64,000 nucleotides of DNA, from the NCBI GenBank assembly GCA_038851035.1, contig JAWCLH010000007.1, positions 1-64,000 on the forward strand, given 5' to 3'. Of this stretch, positions 24,609-33,009 are shown piece after piece (positions within the stretch are counted from its first letter, which is position 1; each line of letters opens with the position of its first letter). The notes below the pieces were generated by a model, which saw only the letters and a program-made list of their open reading frames with translations, was not told the DNA's origin and made no database searches. Position numbers and translations under genes: made by a program. This DNA is from Thermoplasmata archaeon (GTDB lineage Archaea; Thermoplasmatota; DTKX01; VGTL01).

Positions 24609-27600
24609 CTAGTGCTCCGTCCTCCTCCGGGCCAGCACGACCCCCGCCGAAATCAGCACGAGCAGTACCACCACCAGAGCCCCCAGCTCCACCGGCCCGA
24701 GCCCGCCCGCCTTCGTCGGGGTAGGGGCGGGGGTCCTGACGGTCAGATCCTGAGTGACGACGCTGTTCCCGGACATGTCGGTCAGGTTGAGCCTGTAGTG
24801 GTAGGTTTTCGATGCGGAGAGGTTGGTCAGGGTCACGCTGTGGACCCTGCCCGCCACGGGGGACTCGGCCCGGCGGCCATAGGAGCCGTTCTGGCCGTAC
24901 TCCACCCTGCACAGCGTTTTTTCGGTGGTGTATATCACCAGCGTGACGGATTTCTCCGTGACCCTCGAGGGTGTTACGTTCAGCACCCCCGGGCCGAGCT
25001 CATCCACGGCGTCGAAGGCCCGGGAGCCCGCCGCCAGAGGGGTTGAGTTGCCCGCGAGCTCGGCGAGGTAGGTGTAGGAAGCGCTGTGGATTCCCGTCTG
25101 GTCCGTCGAGTTGAAGGGCACCGAGAACGACCCGCGGTTCTCGCCCGGGCTCAGGTTCCAGGGCACCTCGCTCTCCCCGGCCACATTTCCCTGTGGGTCG
25201 TAGACCGTCAGCACGAGCCTGCCCACGGTCGGCCTGTTAGCCTCTATCGTCACAGAAACGTTCAGGGTCTCGCCGGCCTCGTGCTCCCCGCCCTCCAGCT
25301 GCGCCTCAACGAATCTGGCAGAGTAGCCTGAGACGTCGAAGGGGACGCTGCCGTTGAAGCCGCCGAAGGAGTAGAGGATGTGGTAGGTTCCGGACCTGAG
25401 CTCCGGAACCGGCACCCGAATCGTGGTCGTGCCGTAGTGGGAGAGGGAGCCGCTGTACCACGGCGTCCTCAGGGTCAGGAGGCCCTGAACGGTCGACTCC
25501 GCGGTTACCCGTATCTCCTCGCCTATCTCGTAGACCTGCTTGTCGGTGGTCAGGACCACGTCTCCGGCGGGCCTGACACGGACATAGAGCGAGTTGATAT
25601 ATAGCGACCTTCCGGAGGATGTGTAGACCGAGTAGAAGAGCTTCTCCCCTCCCGCTTCGACGACCGGCACATCGAAAACGAGGGTGGTATTACCATGTGC
25701 GCTCAGATTGAAGGGCCGGACTTCGTCAAAGCTACCATACTTGACGCGGGAGAAAAGCTCGACGTCGAAGGCCTTCAGATTAGCGACTTCGATGGAGAGC
25801 CGCGCCACATCCCTGGCTCTGTAGAGGTTCCTGTCAAGGGAGGCATTCACGGCCACCTTCATGCCCCTGACGATGATTCTCTGCTCATGCCGGACCCCTT
25901 CCATCGTGAAGAATGCTTTGTAGCCCCTCTCCTCGAGGTCGTCGGGGAAGGTGAAGTTGAAGAACACCCCGGCCTCCTCGCCCGGCGGCACCCAGGCGTA
26001 GCCGTTTTCCTCATAGATGCCCGGAATCGTGAGGTTCACCTCGGCCTTCCCGACTAGGTCCCCGATGTTCCTCACCCTGACCTCCACGCTCGCGGGCTCG
26101 CCGATAAAGTATATGTTGTAGCCCGGCAGGGAGACGAGCTCGAACTCTGGGGGGAGGACGCCCCACTCGCCGGAGCGGGTCATGTATATCTTTCTGCTCA
26201 CATCCCTGTTCACGAGAACCGTTGCGCTCCCCTCGAAATCAATGTATCCCTCGGCGCCCACGAGCATAGTGTAGCTGCGCGAAGGGGCCTCGACCCTGAA
26301 CGCGCCGGCGGCGTCGGTGGTAGTGTTGACGAAGAGCGGCTCGGGGTAGCCGGAGTAGAGCGATATGCTCGCTCCCCCGACGGGTCGGCCAGAGACCTTG
26401 TCCAGCACAACGCCGCTCAGGTTGCCGGTGCCATTCTCCAGTACGAGATAGAAATCAATGTGCGTGGTCCTAATCCAGGGAACGCTCACATTGAGGCTCG
26501 TGTTCAGGTACCCCTCTGACGAAACCTCTATCGCGCACACGCCCTTCGGCAGCGTCGCAGTAAAAACCCCGTTCTCGTCCGTGGTGACGCTCAGGCCGCC
26601 AAGATTGAGGGTCGCGCTCAGGGGCTCGCCCGTGACCATGTCCAGAACGCGGCCGGTGAGGTTGCCTGTGGAGGGGGTGGGCCTCGGCATCAGATAAAAG
26701 TCGAGTCGCAGCCCGGTGCCCCTGTATACCCACACGCCGGGGCTCTGGCCGCGCGTGTCGAGCCCGTCGTGGTTGTCGGTCCCGCGCACTATTAATTCGT
26801 GGTTGCCGTGGTAGTATGTGAATGAGTAGGAGCCGTTGGCGTCCGTGGTGACGCGGTCCCAGCCGTCGTACCAGATGGTGATTCCCGGCACGGGGAGTCC
26901 GGAGACGACGTCGTATACGGTTCCCGATAGCGTGCCCTTTCTGGGCTCGATGTAGAAGTCAAGGTTGAGGTTCCGGCCGCGGTAGATGCACTGGCCCACC
27001 GTCTGGCCGCGTGTGTCGATGCCGTCGTGGTTGTCGGTCCCGCGCACTATTAATTCGTGGTTCCCGTGGTAGTATGTGAATGAGTAGGAGCCATTCCCGT
27101 CCGTGGTGACGCGGTCCCAGCCGTCGTACCAGACTGTGATTCCGGGGACGGGGAGTCCGGAAATGACATCATAGACTGTTCCCGAGAGCGTGCCCTTCCG
27201 GGGCTCGAGGTAGAAGTCCAGTGTGAGGGTGCGGCCGCGGTAAATGTACTGGCCAACGGTCTGGCCGCGCGTGTCGAGGCCCTCGTGGCCGTCGGTCCCG
27301 CGCACTATTAATTCGTGGTTCCCGTGGTAGTAAGTGAAGGAGTAGGAGCCATTCCCGTCCGTGGTGACGCGGTCCCAGCCGTCGTACCAGATGGTTATTC
27401 CCGGCACGGGGAGTCCGGAGACCGTGTCATAGACCTTTCCGCTCAGGGTCCCTTTTCTGGGCGAGAGATGGAAATCCGCCGTTGTATTTCCACCCGCGTA
27501 TATCACCCAGCCGGTGTGCCCCAATGAGTCCAAGCCGTCGTAATCGTCTGTTCCGCGGACGATGAGGCGGCACACGCCCGCGCGGTACTGGAAGGAGTAG

Positions 27601-30600
27601 AACCCGGTCTCATTCGTCGTGACGCGGTCCCAGTCGTCGTACCATATTGTGATTCCCTCCACAGGCTGGCCGCTCACGAGGTCATACACGCGCCCGGTCA
27701 GATTGCCCGTGGTCACTGGGGGCGTGTAGCCCTGCGGGGTGAGGCGGAAGTAGAGCGGCGGGGAGCGCGCGGTCACCAGAACGGTGGTCACCAGGGTGTC
27801 GTAGCCTGTTTTGCTGATCTCGACGTCGTGGAGGCCCCTCGAGAGGGTGACTGTGAAGCCCCCGTTTCCGTCCGTTGTGGCGGAGGTGGAGCCGTCGAAG
27901 ACCACGCTCGCGCCCGGAAGGCCGGCGGTCTCGTTCAGGTCATTGACCGTGCCCGATACTGTAAACGCATTGGGCTCGAGGTAGAAGTCCAGCTCCGAGG
28001 CCCTGCCCGCGAGGTGGATGCCTGTGGTGAGGGGGTCGTAGCCCGTCTTCGAGAGGCTCACGGTGTGGTAGCCCGTCCCAAGATTCTTGGAATAGCGGCC
28101 CCCGGCGTCGGTTGTGGCGGTCAGGGAGCCGTCGAAGGTTAGCTCCACGCCCCCGATGGGCGCCCCGGTGACTAGGTCCCGCACGGTTCCGTTGGCGTAG
28201 CTCAGGTTGAAGGAGGGGGGAGTGAGGTAGAACACGTAGTCAGATGAGTTGGCGGCGACGTGAATTCCCGTGGTGAGGGGGGAGTAGGAGGGGTTGACCA
28301 GCTCCACATTATGATAGCCCGTGGAGACCGTCATGCTGAACCTTCCATCGGGGCCTGTGGTCGTGTTGTGGGTCGAGTCGATGCTCACCCTGACATTTGG
28401 TATCGGAAACTCATAGATGAGGTCCAGGACAACACCCGCTATCGGTCTGGTGAGGGGCTTCAGGAAGAAGTCGTAGCCCGAGCTCCTCTTGGCGACATGA
28501 ACGCCCGTCGAGATGCCCTCGTAGCCCTCGAGGGCGAGGGAGACGGAGTGGTAGCCGACCGAAAGGGCTATGGCGTAGCCGCCGTCCGGGCCGGTGGTCG
28601 TGTTGCTGGTCCCGTCGAAGCTCAGCGCGACGCCGGCCAGCGGGAAGCCGTACACTAGGTCCCTGACGGTGCCTGATATCTCCTCGCCCATCGGTTTTAG
28701 ATAGAAATCCATATCAGAGCTTCGGGCCGCCACATGAACCCCGGTCCTCACGCTCTCGTAACCCTCCGCTGAGACCTCCACGCTGTGGTGGCCCGTCCCG
28801 AGCAGGGCCCTGTACCGGCCCTCTGAGTCAGTTGTGGCGTTGACAACTCCGTCGAAACTGACCATTGCCCGGGATATCGGGCTCTCGTCCACCAGATTCC
28901 TGATAACACCCGTCGTCCAGTTCGTCGTGGGGAAGAGGAAGAAGTCCAGGTCGGAGGTGCGCTGGGCGACGTAGATCCCGGTCTCGAGCCCCGCGTAGCC
29001 CCCGGCGGAGACGGAAACGCTGTGGTGGCCGACCGCGAGCGCCACAGTGTAGCGCCCGCTCCCGTCGGTGAGGACCGCTGGGCCCCCGTCGAAAACGAGC
29101 GACGCGCCGGGAATCGGGGTTCTGTAGACTATGTCCAATACAGTCCCGCTCTGGAGGTCGGCGTCGAGGTATAGGTCAAGTGTGGTCATCCTGCCCGAGC
29201 AGACGATGGCTTCGGTGGGTGCTGATTGGGAGCCCCCCAGCTCGGCCATCACGCGGTACTTACCCGGAGGCAGGAGAATCGAGTAGCGCCCGTCATCCTC
29301 CGTATCAACGAAAATCTCGTTCGCGCTCAGGTTCACGAGCACCGAGGCGCCGCCGACCCCCTTCTCGCTCAGGAGCGTCAGCACCCTCCCCTCGATGCCC
29401 TGCCTCCCAATGTTGAGCGCGCCCGCGCCCCCCGCGGTGGTGTAGATGTCCCTCGTGTTGTTCGTATACGCATAGACCGGAATCATGACCCGGGCGCTGT
29501 TGTACCCCTGGGCCTTTGTGACCACCTTGTAGTAGGCCCCGCGCAGCTCGAGCGAGTAGGAGCCATCGGCGTCCGTTGTTGCGCTGCGCACCTCCCCCAG
29601 CGCCTCGAAGGTGATGGTCGCTCCGGGGATGCTCCCGTTCGTGAGCCAGTCCGCGAGCCTCCCCGAGACCCTGCCCTCCCCGCCCGTGTAGTTTACCCTC
29701 GCGGAGCCCATGCCCGTGTCCACGAGGGCCTCGGCTCTCGCGACGAGGAGGTAGCTGCCGGAGAGGGCCGTGCGCGGCAGAGAGAGGGTGAAGGTCTCGG
29801 TCGCGGGGGCGCCGTAGAGCTCCACCTCGCGGCTCTCCGAGGCGGCGGAGTTACCCACCGGGTCGAGCGCCGAGAGGGTGAGGCTCGCGATGCCCAGAGC
29901 GGATGGGGAGGAGACCGAGACAGTGACGTTGATTCCCTCCCCCTCGGCATAACCTCCCCTGTCCGCCGAGACCGACACCTTTATTGATGGAGTGAAGCCC
30001 CAGATGCCCTTCGAGGCGACGCCGAGCTGGCGGCCCGACTCGTCATAGAACCAGGCCCAGAAGCGACCCGTGTCGGCGTTCTTTCTCTCATAGACGAGGT
30101 CAATGCTGCCGCCGGCGGGGACCGCGACCCTCCTCTCGTCGAAGACCACGTGGCTCCAGTCGTATTTGACTGTCACGTTCTGGTCCGTGGAGAGATAGCT
30201 GCGGATGTGAATCGTGAAGTTCACGCTCGAGCCCCGGGGCACATGCTCTTTATCAGAAGTTATGTCGAAGAACATACCGGAGAAGTTGTAGAGGAAACCG
30301 CGGGGATTCGCTCTGTACATGGACACGGCGAGCCTCTGGGCGTCGAAGCCCTGCGAGACCACTTTTCCCGAAGAGTCTTTGAGATTGTAGTCCAGCCACC
30401 AGATGCCGGGGGTTGATGGCGCGGTGAGGCTCAGGTTGAGGGTCGTGGAGGAGCCGGGGGAGAGGCTCACAGACTGTTCAAGAGACGCGACAATGGCGCG
30501 GTCCGGGCTGACGGTCGTTATGGAGACCTTGCTAGCCGCGACCGGGCCCCTGTTCTTCAGCGGCACCTCGACCGACGCGGAGGAGCCGGGGGCTGCTTCC

Positions 30601-32483
30601 GTCAAGGGGGCGGGGTCCACGGCCCAGGCCACGAGGTCTTGAATCAGGCGCTTCCCGTCGGCCGAGAGCGCGTTGTGGGAATGGGCCCAGTCCTCGTATG
30701 CGGAGAGGACCACGACCCTCCCTCTGCCCCACTCGTAGGCCAGCATCGCCGGCTGGGCGTTTTTCGTTCTCGAGAGCACGACCGTGGCGCTCTCGGGCCA
30801 GCTCGTGAAGTAGCCGTCCACATTTATGCTGGGCGAGGGGCCGGATTGGCCGGCGAGGAAGGGCATGTATGTGGTGATTCCCACTGAAGCGTACTGGCAG
30901 CTCTGGTCCTCTATCCAGCCATATCCCTTCAGATTCCCGGGAAGCGCCCCGTAGTCGTTGCCGTACTGCTGCGCCAGCGCTATTATCGTTCCGCCGGCCT
31001 CCAGATAATCCTCGAGCTTTGATTTGAAGCTCCGGGAGCCGTCGAGGCCGTAGAGCCCTCCCGATGGGATAATCAGGACCGGGTGGCACACGAGGCGGTC
31101 GAGCTCGCAGTTTACGTCAACAAATGTCACAGGCTCTCCGATGTTAGTGAGGAGCCAGCCAGACTCACTCCAGAATCCGTTCCGCAGGACCGCCACCCTG
31201 GGCAGCTCCAGAATTTCAAGGAAACAGTCCTGATGGGCCTTCATTATGCCGTAAATGGCCGACGGGTCCTCGTTGAGGGTCTGGTTCACTATGCGCATTG
31301 AGAAGGGCTTTACCGTAGTGTCGGATATAGAGGTGCTGGGCTCGAGGCCGATGTTCTTCACCGACACCGTCATGGTATAATTGTCCATCGCCTTTAGCGC
31401 CTCCTCGGGAAGGGAGGCCACGAGCGCCGGATAGACCTCCATGAAAATCTCGTACATCATGCCCGCCAGCGCCAGCACGTCGGGCCTCCAGGCTGAGACC
31501 ACATTCTTATTTACCTCATCGGACTGGCTCTTGATGTGTTGCATCATCATTACTATCTGGGTGGAGTTCCGGATATCCGCGATTCGCTCGTATGCATTGA
31601 AGAGGCTCTGGTCCCGGACTATGACGCCGCTGGAAACGTCCTGGTTGTCATCTGGATGGTCGTTGCCTGGGGTTGTGGGCGGCCTATAAGGCGGTTTGGG
31701 CGTGGGCTTGGGGGGCTTCTGCGGCTTGGGTAGCTTGGGTGGCTTCGGGGGCTCGGGCGGTTTGGGAGGCTCAGGCGGTTTGGGGGGCTCGGGCGGCTTT
31801 TGCTTTGGCTTAGTGTGGTTCCACGCCCATTTAATAAAGTCCACGACCTCATCAACGAATTCGTTAATGCTCTCGCCGGCGTTCTCGAGAAGGGTCTTCT
31901 GGGCGCCCCTCGTGTTTTGGGCGACCCAGAGGTCCATCTGATACTTTACTTCAAGCGCTATGAACATGTTCTTGTAGTTCCCCTTGAAGTTGTCCCAGCA
32001 CTCCTTGTCGGTGTCAAGAGGAAACTCCTGCTTGACCTTATATAGAGGGTTTTCGGGGCGGATGGTGATGTCGTTGTAGGCACTGGCAATGTCCTTCGGG
32101 CTCAGGCCGGCCTCCCGGCACCTCTGGTACGCGGCGGCGACCCTCTTCTGCTGCGCGCTCATCGCCAGCTCGCCGAAGTAGACGCCCGTGTCCTTGGCCC
32201 ATGTGAGCCAGCCGAGGCTCGGGTTTATCTGGTCCACGCCCTTGTCCATTATGTAGGACAGGACGTCGTTCTTCATTCCCTCCGTGTCGCCCGCGTTCAT
32301 GTGAATCAGAAGGTTGTAGCCGTTGGATATCTCGCTCCCGTGCTCCACGGAGGGCGGAAGCGAGGGCATGGGCGAGGTCTCGATCTTCCCCTGCGCGTCC
32401 TCCTCGACCAGAGCGCTGAGGCCCGTGAGGAGCAGAAGGCCCGCAGCCAGCACAGTTGACAGCCCGCGCAATATACCAACCAT
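24609..32483 (-). CDS. Giant cell-surface protein with 14 carboxypeptidase-regulatory-like repeats
   Basis: 2624 residues, secreted and anchored at the C-terminus. Order: signal peptide (ILRGLSTVLAAGLLLLTG); an alpha-rich domain to about 225; a Pro/Lys stalk of KPPEPPKPPEP type (about 226-266); a GATase/ThuA-like alpha/beta domain (about 427-617); CARDB/Ig-like domains; 14 CarboxypepD_reg-type beta-sandwich repeats (about 935-2105) of about 75-86 residues; more Ig-like domains; a fibronectin-III-like domain; and a TM helix followed by ARRRTEH. Three central repeats are nearly identical at DNA level. Start 32483 has GGGAG before it and a TATA-like box near 32546-32557; an in-frame start at 32621 lies inside that promoter region. 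Likely adhesion or S-layer-associated; ligand unknown. Confidence 0.88.
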   Translation of the reverse strand: MVGILRGLSTVLAAGLLLLTGLSALVEEDAQGKIETSPMPSLPPSVEHGSEISNGYNLLIHMNAGDTEGMKNDVLSYIMDKGVDQINPSLGWLTWAKDTGVYFGELAMSAQQKRVAAAYQRCREAGLSPKDIASAYNDITIRPENPLYKVKQEFPLDTDKECWDNFKGNYKNMFIALEVKYQMDLWVAQNTRGAQKTLLENAGESINEFVDEVVDFIKWAWNHTKPKQKPPEPPKPPEPPKPPEPPKPPKLPKPQKPPKPTPKPPYRPPTTPGNDHPDDNQDVSSGVIVRDQSLFNAYERIADIRNSTQIVMMMQHIKSQSDEVNKNVVSAWRPDVLALAGMMYEIFMEVYPALVASLPEEALKAMDNYTMTVSVKNIGLEPSTSISDTTVKPFSMRIVNQTLNEDPSAIYGIMKAHQDCFLEILELPRVAVLRNGFWSESGWLLTNIGEPVTFVDVNCELDRLVCHPVLIIPSGGLYGLDGSRSFKSKLEDYLEAGGTIIALAQQYGNDYGALPGNLKGYGWIEDQSCQYASVGITTYMPFLAGQSGPSPSINVDGYFTSWPESATVVLSRTKNAQPAMLAYEWGRGRVVVLSAYEDWAHSHNALSADGKRLIQDLVAWAVDPAPLTEAAPGSSASVEVPLKNRGPVAASKVSITTVSPDRAIVASLEQSVSLSPGSSTTLNLSLTAPSTPGIWWLDYNLKDSSGKVVSQGFDAQRLAVSMYRANPRGFLYNFSGMFFDITSDKEHVPRGSSVNFTIHIRSYLSTDQNVTVKYDWSHVVFDERRVAVPAGGSIDLVYERKNADTGRFWAWFYDESGRQLGVASKGIWGFTPSIKVSVSADRGGYAEGEGINVTVSVSSPSALGIASLTLSALDPVGNSAASESREVELYGAPATETFTLSLPRTALSGSYLLVARAEALVDTGMGSARVNYTGGEGRVSGRLADWLTNGSIPGATITFEALGEVRSATTDADGSYSLELRGAYYKVVTKAQGYNSARVMIPVYAYTNNTRDIYTTAGGAGALNIGRQGIEGRVLTLLSEKGVGGASVLVNLSANEIFVDTEDDGRYSILLPPGKYRVMAELGGSQSAPTEAIVCSGRMTTLDLYLDADLQSGTVLDIVYRTPIPGASLVFDGGPAVLTDGSGRYTVALAVGHHSVSVSAGGYAGLETGIYVAQRTSDLDFFLFPTTNWTTGVIRNLVDESPISRAMVSFDGVVNATTDSEGRYRALLGTGHHSVEVSAEGYESVRTGVHVAARSSDMDFYLKPMGEEISGTVRDLVYGFPLAGVALSFDGTSNTTTGPDGGYAIALSVGYHSVSLALEGYEGISTGVHVAKRSSGYDFFLKPLTRPIAGVVLDLIYEFPIPNVRVSIDSTHNTTTGPDGRFSMTVSTGYHNVELVNPSYSPLTTGIHVAANSSDYVFYLTPPSFNLSYANGTVRDLVTGAPIGGVELTFDGSLTATTDAGGRYSKNLGTGYHTVSLSKTGYDPLTTGIHLAGRASELDFYLEPNAFTVSGTVNDLNETAGLPGASVVFDGSTSATTDGNGGFTVTLSRGLHDVEISKTGYDTLVTTVLVTARSPPLYFRLTPQGYTPPVTTGNLTGRVYDLVSGQPVEGITIWYDDWDRVTTNETGFYSFQYRAGVCRLIVRGTDDYDGLDSLGHTGWVIYAGGNTTADFHLSPRKGTLSGKVYDTVSGLPVPGITIWYDGWDRVTTDGNGSYSFTYYHGNHELIVRGTDGHEGLDTRGQTVGQYIYRGRTLTLDFYLEPRKGTLSGTVYDVISGLPVPGITVWYDGWDRVTTDGNGSYSFTYYHGNHELIVRGTDNHDGIDTRGQTVGQCIYRGRNLNLDFYIEPRKGTLSGTVYDVVSGLPVPGITIWYDGWDRVTTDANGSYSFTYYHGNHELIVRGTDNHDGLDTRGQSPGVWVYRGTGLRLDFYLMPRPTPSTGNLTGRVLDMVTGEPLSATLNLGGLSVTTDENGVFTATLPKGVCAIEVSSEGYLNTSLNVSVPWIRTTHIDFYLVLENGTGNLSGVVLDKVSGRPVGGASISLYSGYPEPLFVNTTTDAAGAFRVEAPSRSYTMLVGAEGYIDFEGSATVLVNRDVSRKIYMTRSGEWGVLPPEFELVSLPGYNIYFIGEPASVEVRVRNIGDLVGKAEVNLTIPGIYEENGYAWVPPGEEAGVFFNFTFPDDLEERGYKAFFTMEGVRHEQRIIVRGMKVAVNASLDRNLYRARDVARLSIEVANLKAFDVELFSRVKYGSFDEVRPFNLSAHGNTTLVFDVPVVEAGGEKLFYSVYTSSGRSLYINSLYVRVRPAGDVVLTTDKQVYEIGEEIRVTAESTVQGLLTLRTPWYSGSLSHYGTTTIRVPVPELRSGTYHILYSFGGFNGSVPFDVSGYSARFVEAQLEGGEHEAGETLNVSVTIEANRPTVGRLVLTVYDPQGNVAGESEVPWNLSPGENRGSFSVPFNSTDQTGIHSASYTYLAELAGNSTPLAAGSRAFDAVDELGPGVLNVTPSRVTEKSVTLVIYTTEKTLCRVEYGQNGSYGRRAESPVAGRVHSVTLTNLSASKTYHYRLNLTDMSGNSVVTQDLTVRTPAPTPTKAGGLGPVELGALVVVLLVLISAGVVLARRRTEH
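26690..27473 (-). repeat. Three near-identical 258-bp tandem repeats within the surface-protein gene
   Basis: The marker CGCGCACTATTAATTCGTGG occurs at 26783, 27041 and 27299, exactly 258 bases (86 codons) apart, and the whole units differ at few positions. Each encodes one beta-sandwich repeat (GLPVPGIT-x-WYDGWDRVTTD...). A diverged fourth unit follows to about 27730. The period is a multiple of three, so unit gain or loss keeps the frame. Confidence 0.88.
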
Positions 32484-32579
32484 TACATCAGCTCCCTTGT
32501 CCGCTCCGCATGGAACGGAATGGAGCCGTATCGATAATTGGCAGTATAATAATTTTTGGATTGGTGGTCTTCTAGTGGG

Positions 32580-32609
32580 GGCTGTCGGAGAAGTGGGCGT
32601 GGCGCCCGC
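32580..32609 (+). repeat. 30-bp imperfect direct repeat, copy 1, near tRNA-Arg
   Basis: 28 of 30 bases match 32715-32744. On the minus strand the unit includes the last bases of the tRNA acceptor stem, the CCA and downstream flank. Confidence 0.7.
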
Positions 32610-32699
32610 GCCCATGCGCACAAATTGCGGCTCGCATACGCTCCCGAAATTTGTGGACTAGAACGAGAGCCCTCTCTGCCGTGTCGGGCGCTCGTTCAG

Positions 32700-32717
32700 T
32701 CGAATCCCAGTGCGGGC
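32700..32717 (+). repeat. Inverted copy of the tRNA-Arg T arm/acceptor 3' strand
   Basis: TCGAATCCCAGTGCGGGC is the exact reverse complement of 32739-32756, which lies inside tRNA-Arg. The two arms of 18 bp are separated by 21 bases. Confidence 0.85.
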
Positions 32718-32744
32718 TGTCAGAGAAGTGGGTGTGGCGCCCGC
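32715..32744 (+). repeat. 30-bp imperfect direct repeat, copy 2, overlapping the tRNA-Arg 3' end
   Basis: Second copy of the 32580-32609 unit, two mismatches, 135 bases away. Overlap with the tRNA 3' end resembles the att-site geometry of integrases, but no integrase gene is near. Confidence 0.7.
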
Positions 32745-32811
32745 ACTGGGATTCGAACCCAGGTCTGGAACTCCGCAGGCTCCTAGGATATCCGTACTAC
32801 CCCATGCGGGC
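32738..32811 (-). tRNA. tRNA-Arg(GCG)
   Basis: 74 nt. Acceptor GCCCGCA/TGCGGGC, discriminator G, T arm CTGGG-TTCGAAT-CCCAG, anticodon stem GGAGC/GTTCC with loop CTGCGGA, giving anticodon GCG. No intron. Unlike tRNA-Pro, the bases CCA follow directly in the DNA (32735-32737). A TATA box, minus-strand ATCTTTATAAATC (32835-32847), lies about 30 bases upstream. The 3' flank carries the inverted and direct repeats listed separately. Confidence 0.95.
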
Positions 32812-32834
32812 GCGGGGCGAAGGAAGGGCGGCGG

Positions 32835-32847
32835 GATTTATAAAGAT
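32835..32847 (-). promoter_or_regulatory. TATA box of tRNA-Arg
   Basis: Minus-strand ATCTTTATAAATC, about 30 bases before the tRNA 5' end. Confidence 0.5.
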
Positions 32848-32977
32848 ATGCGCGGACCTTCGCGAAGCGATGCGAGCCGCCCGCTTTTTCCTCAGGGCGT
32901 GGGAACCCTCATTGCATCTACCTTTAGTGCCTGAAGAACCCTCCATCCGAGCGGCTGTTCATGGCCGAATCAACAAG

Positions 32978-32987
32978 AAATTTATCC
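32978..32987 (+). promoter_or_regulatory. TATA box of the aldehyde:ferredoxin oxidoreductase gene
   Basis: AAATTTATCC is centred 27 bases before ATG 33010 and supports that start over ATG 33001. Confidence 0.45.
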
Positions 32988-33009
32988 CCATTTTAAATAT
33001 ATGGGTACG

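Noticed and set aside
26690-27473. Regular 258-bp repeats as a CRISPR-like array
   Set aside because: Repeats are coding, contiguous and in frame, without spacers.
24612-32045. Many open frames on the plus strand opposite the giant surface-protein gene
   Set aside because: They mirror the repeat structure of the coding strand, have no recognisable domains and no promoter or ribosome-binding site; GC-rich codon use creates them.
32580-32744. An integrated mobile element at tRNA-Arg
   Set aside because: The repeats are only 135 bases apart and no integrase or cargo gene lies between them; listed as repeats only.
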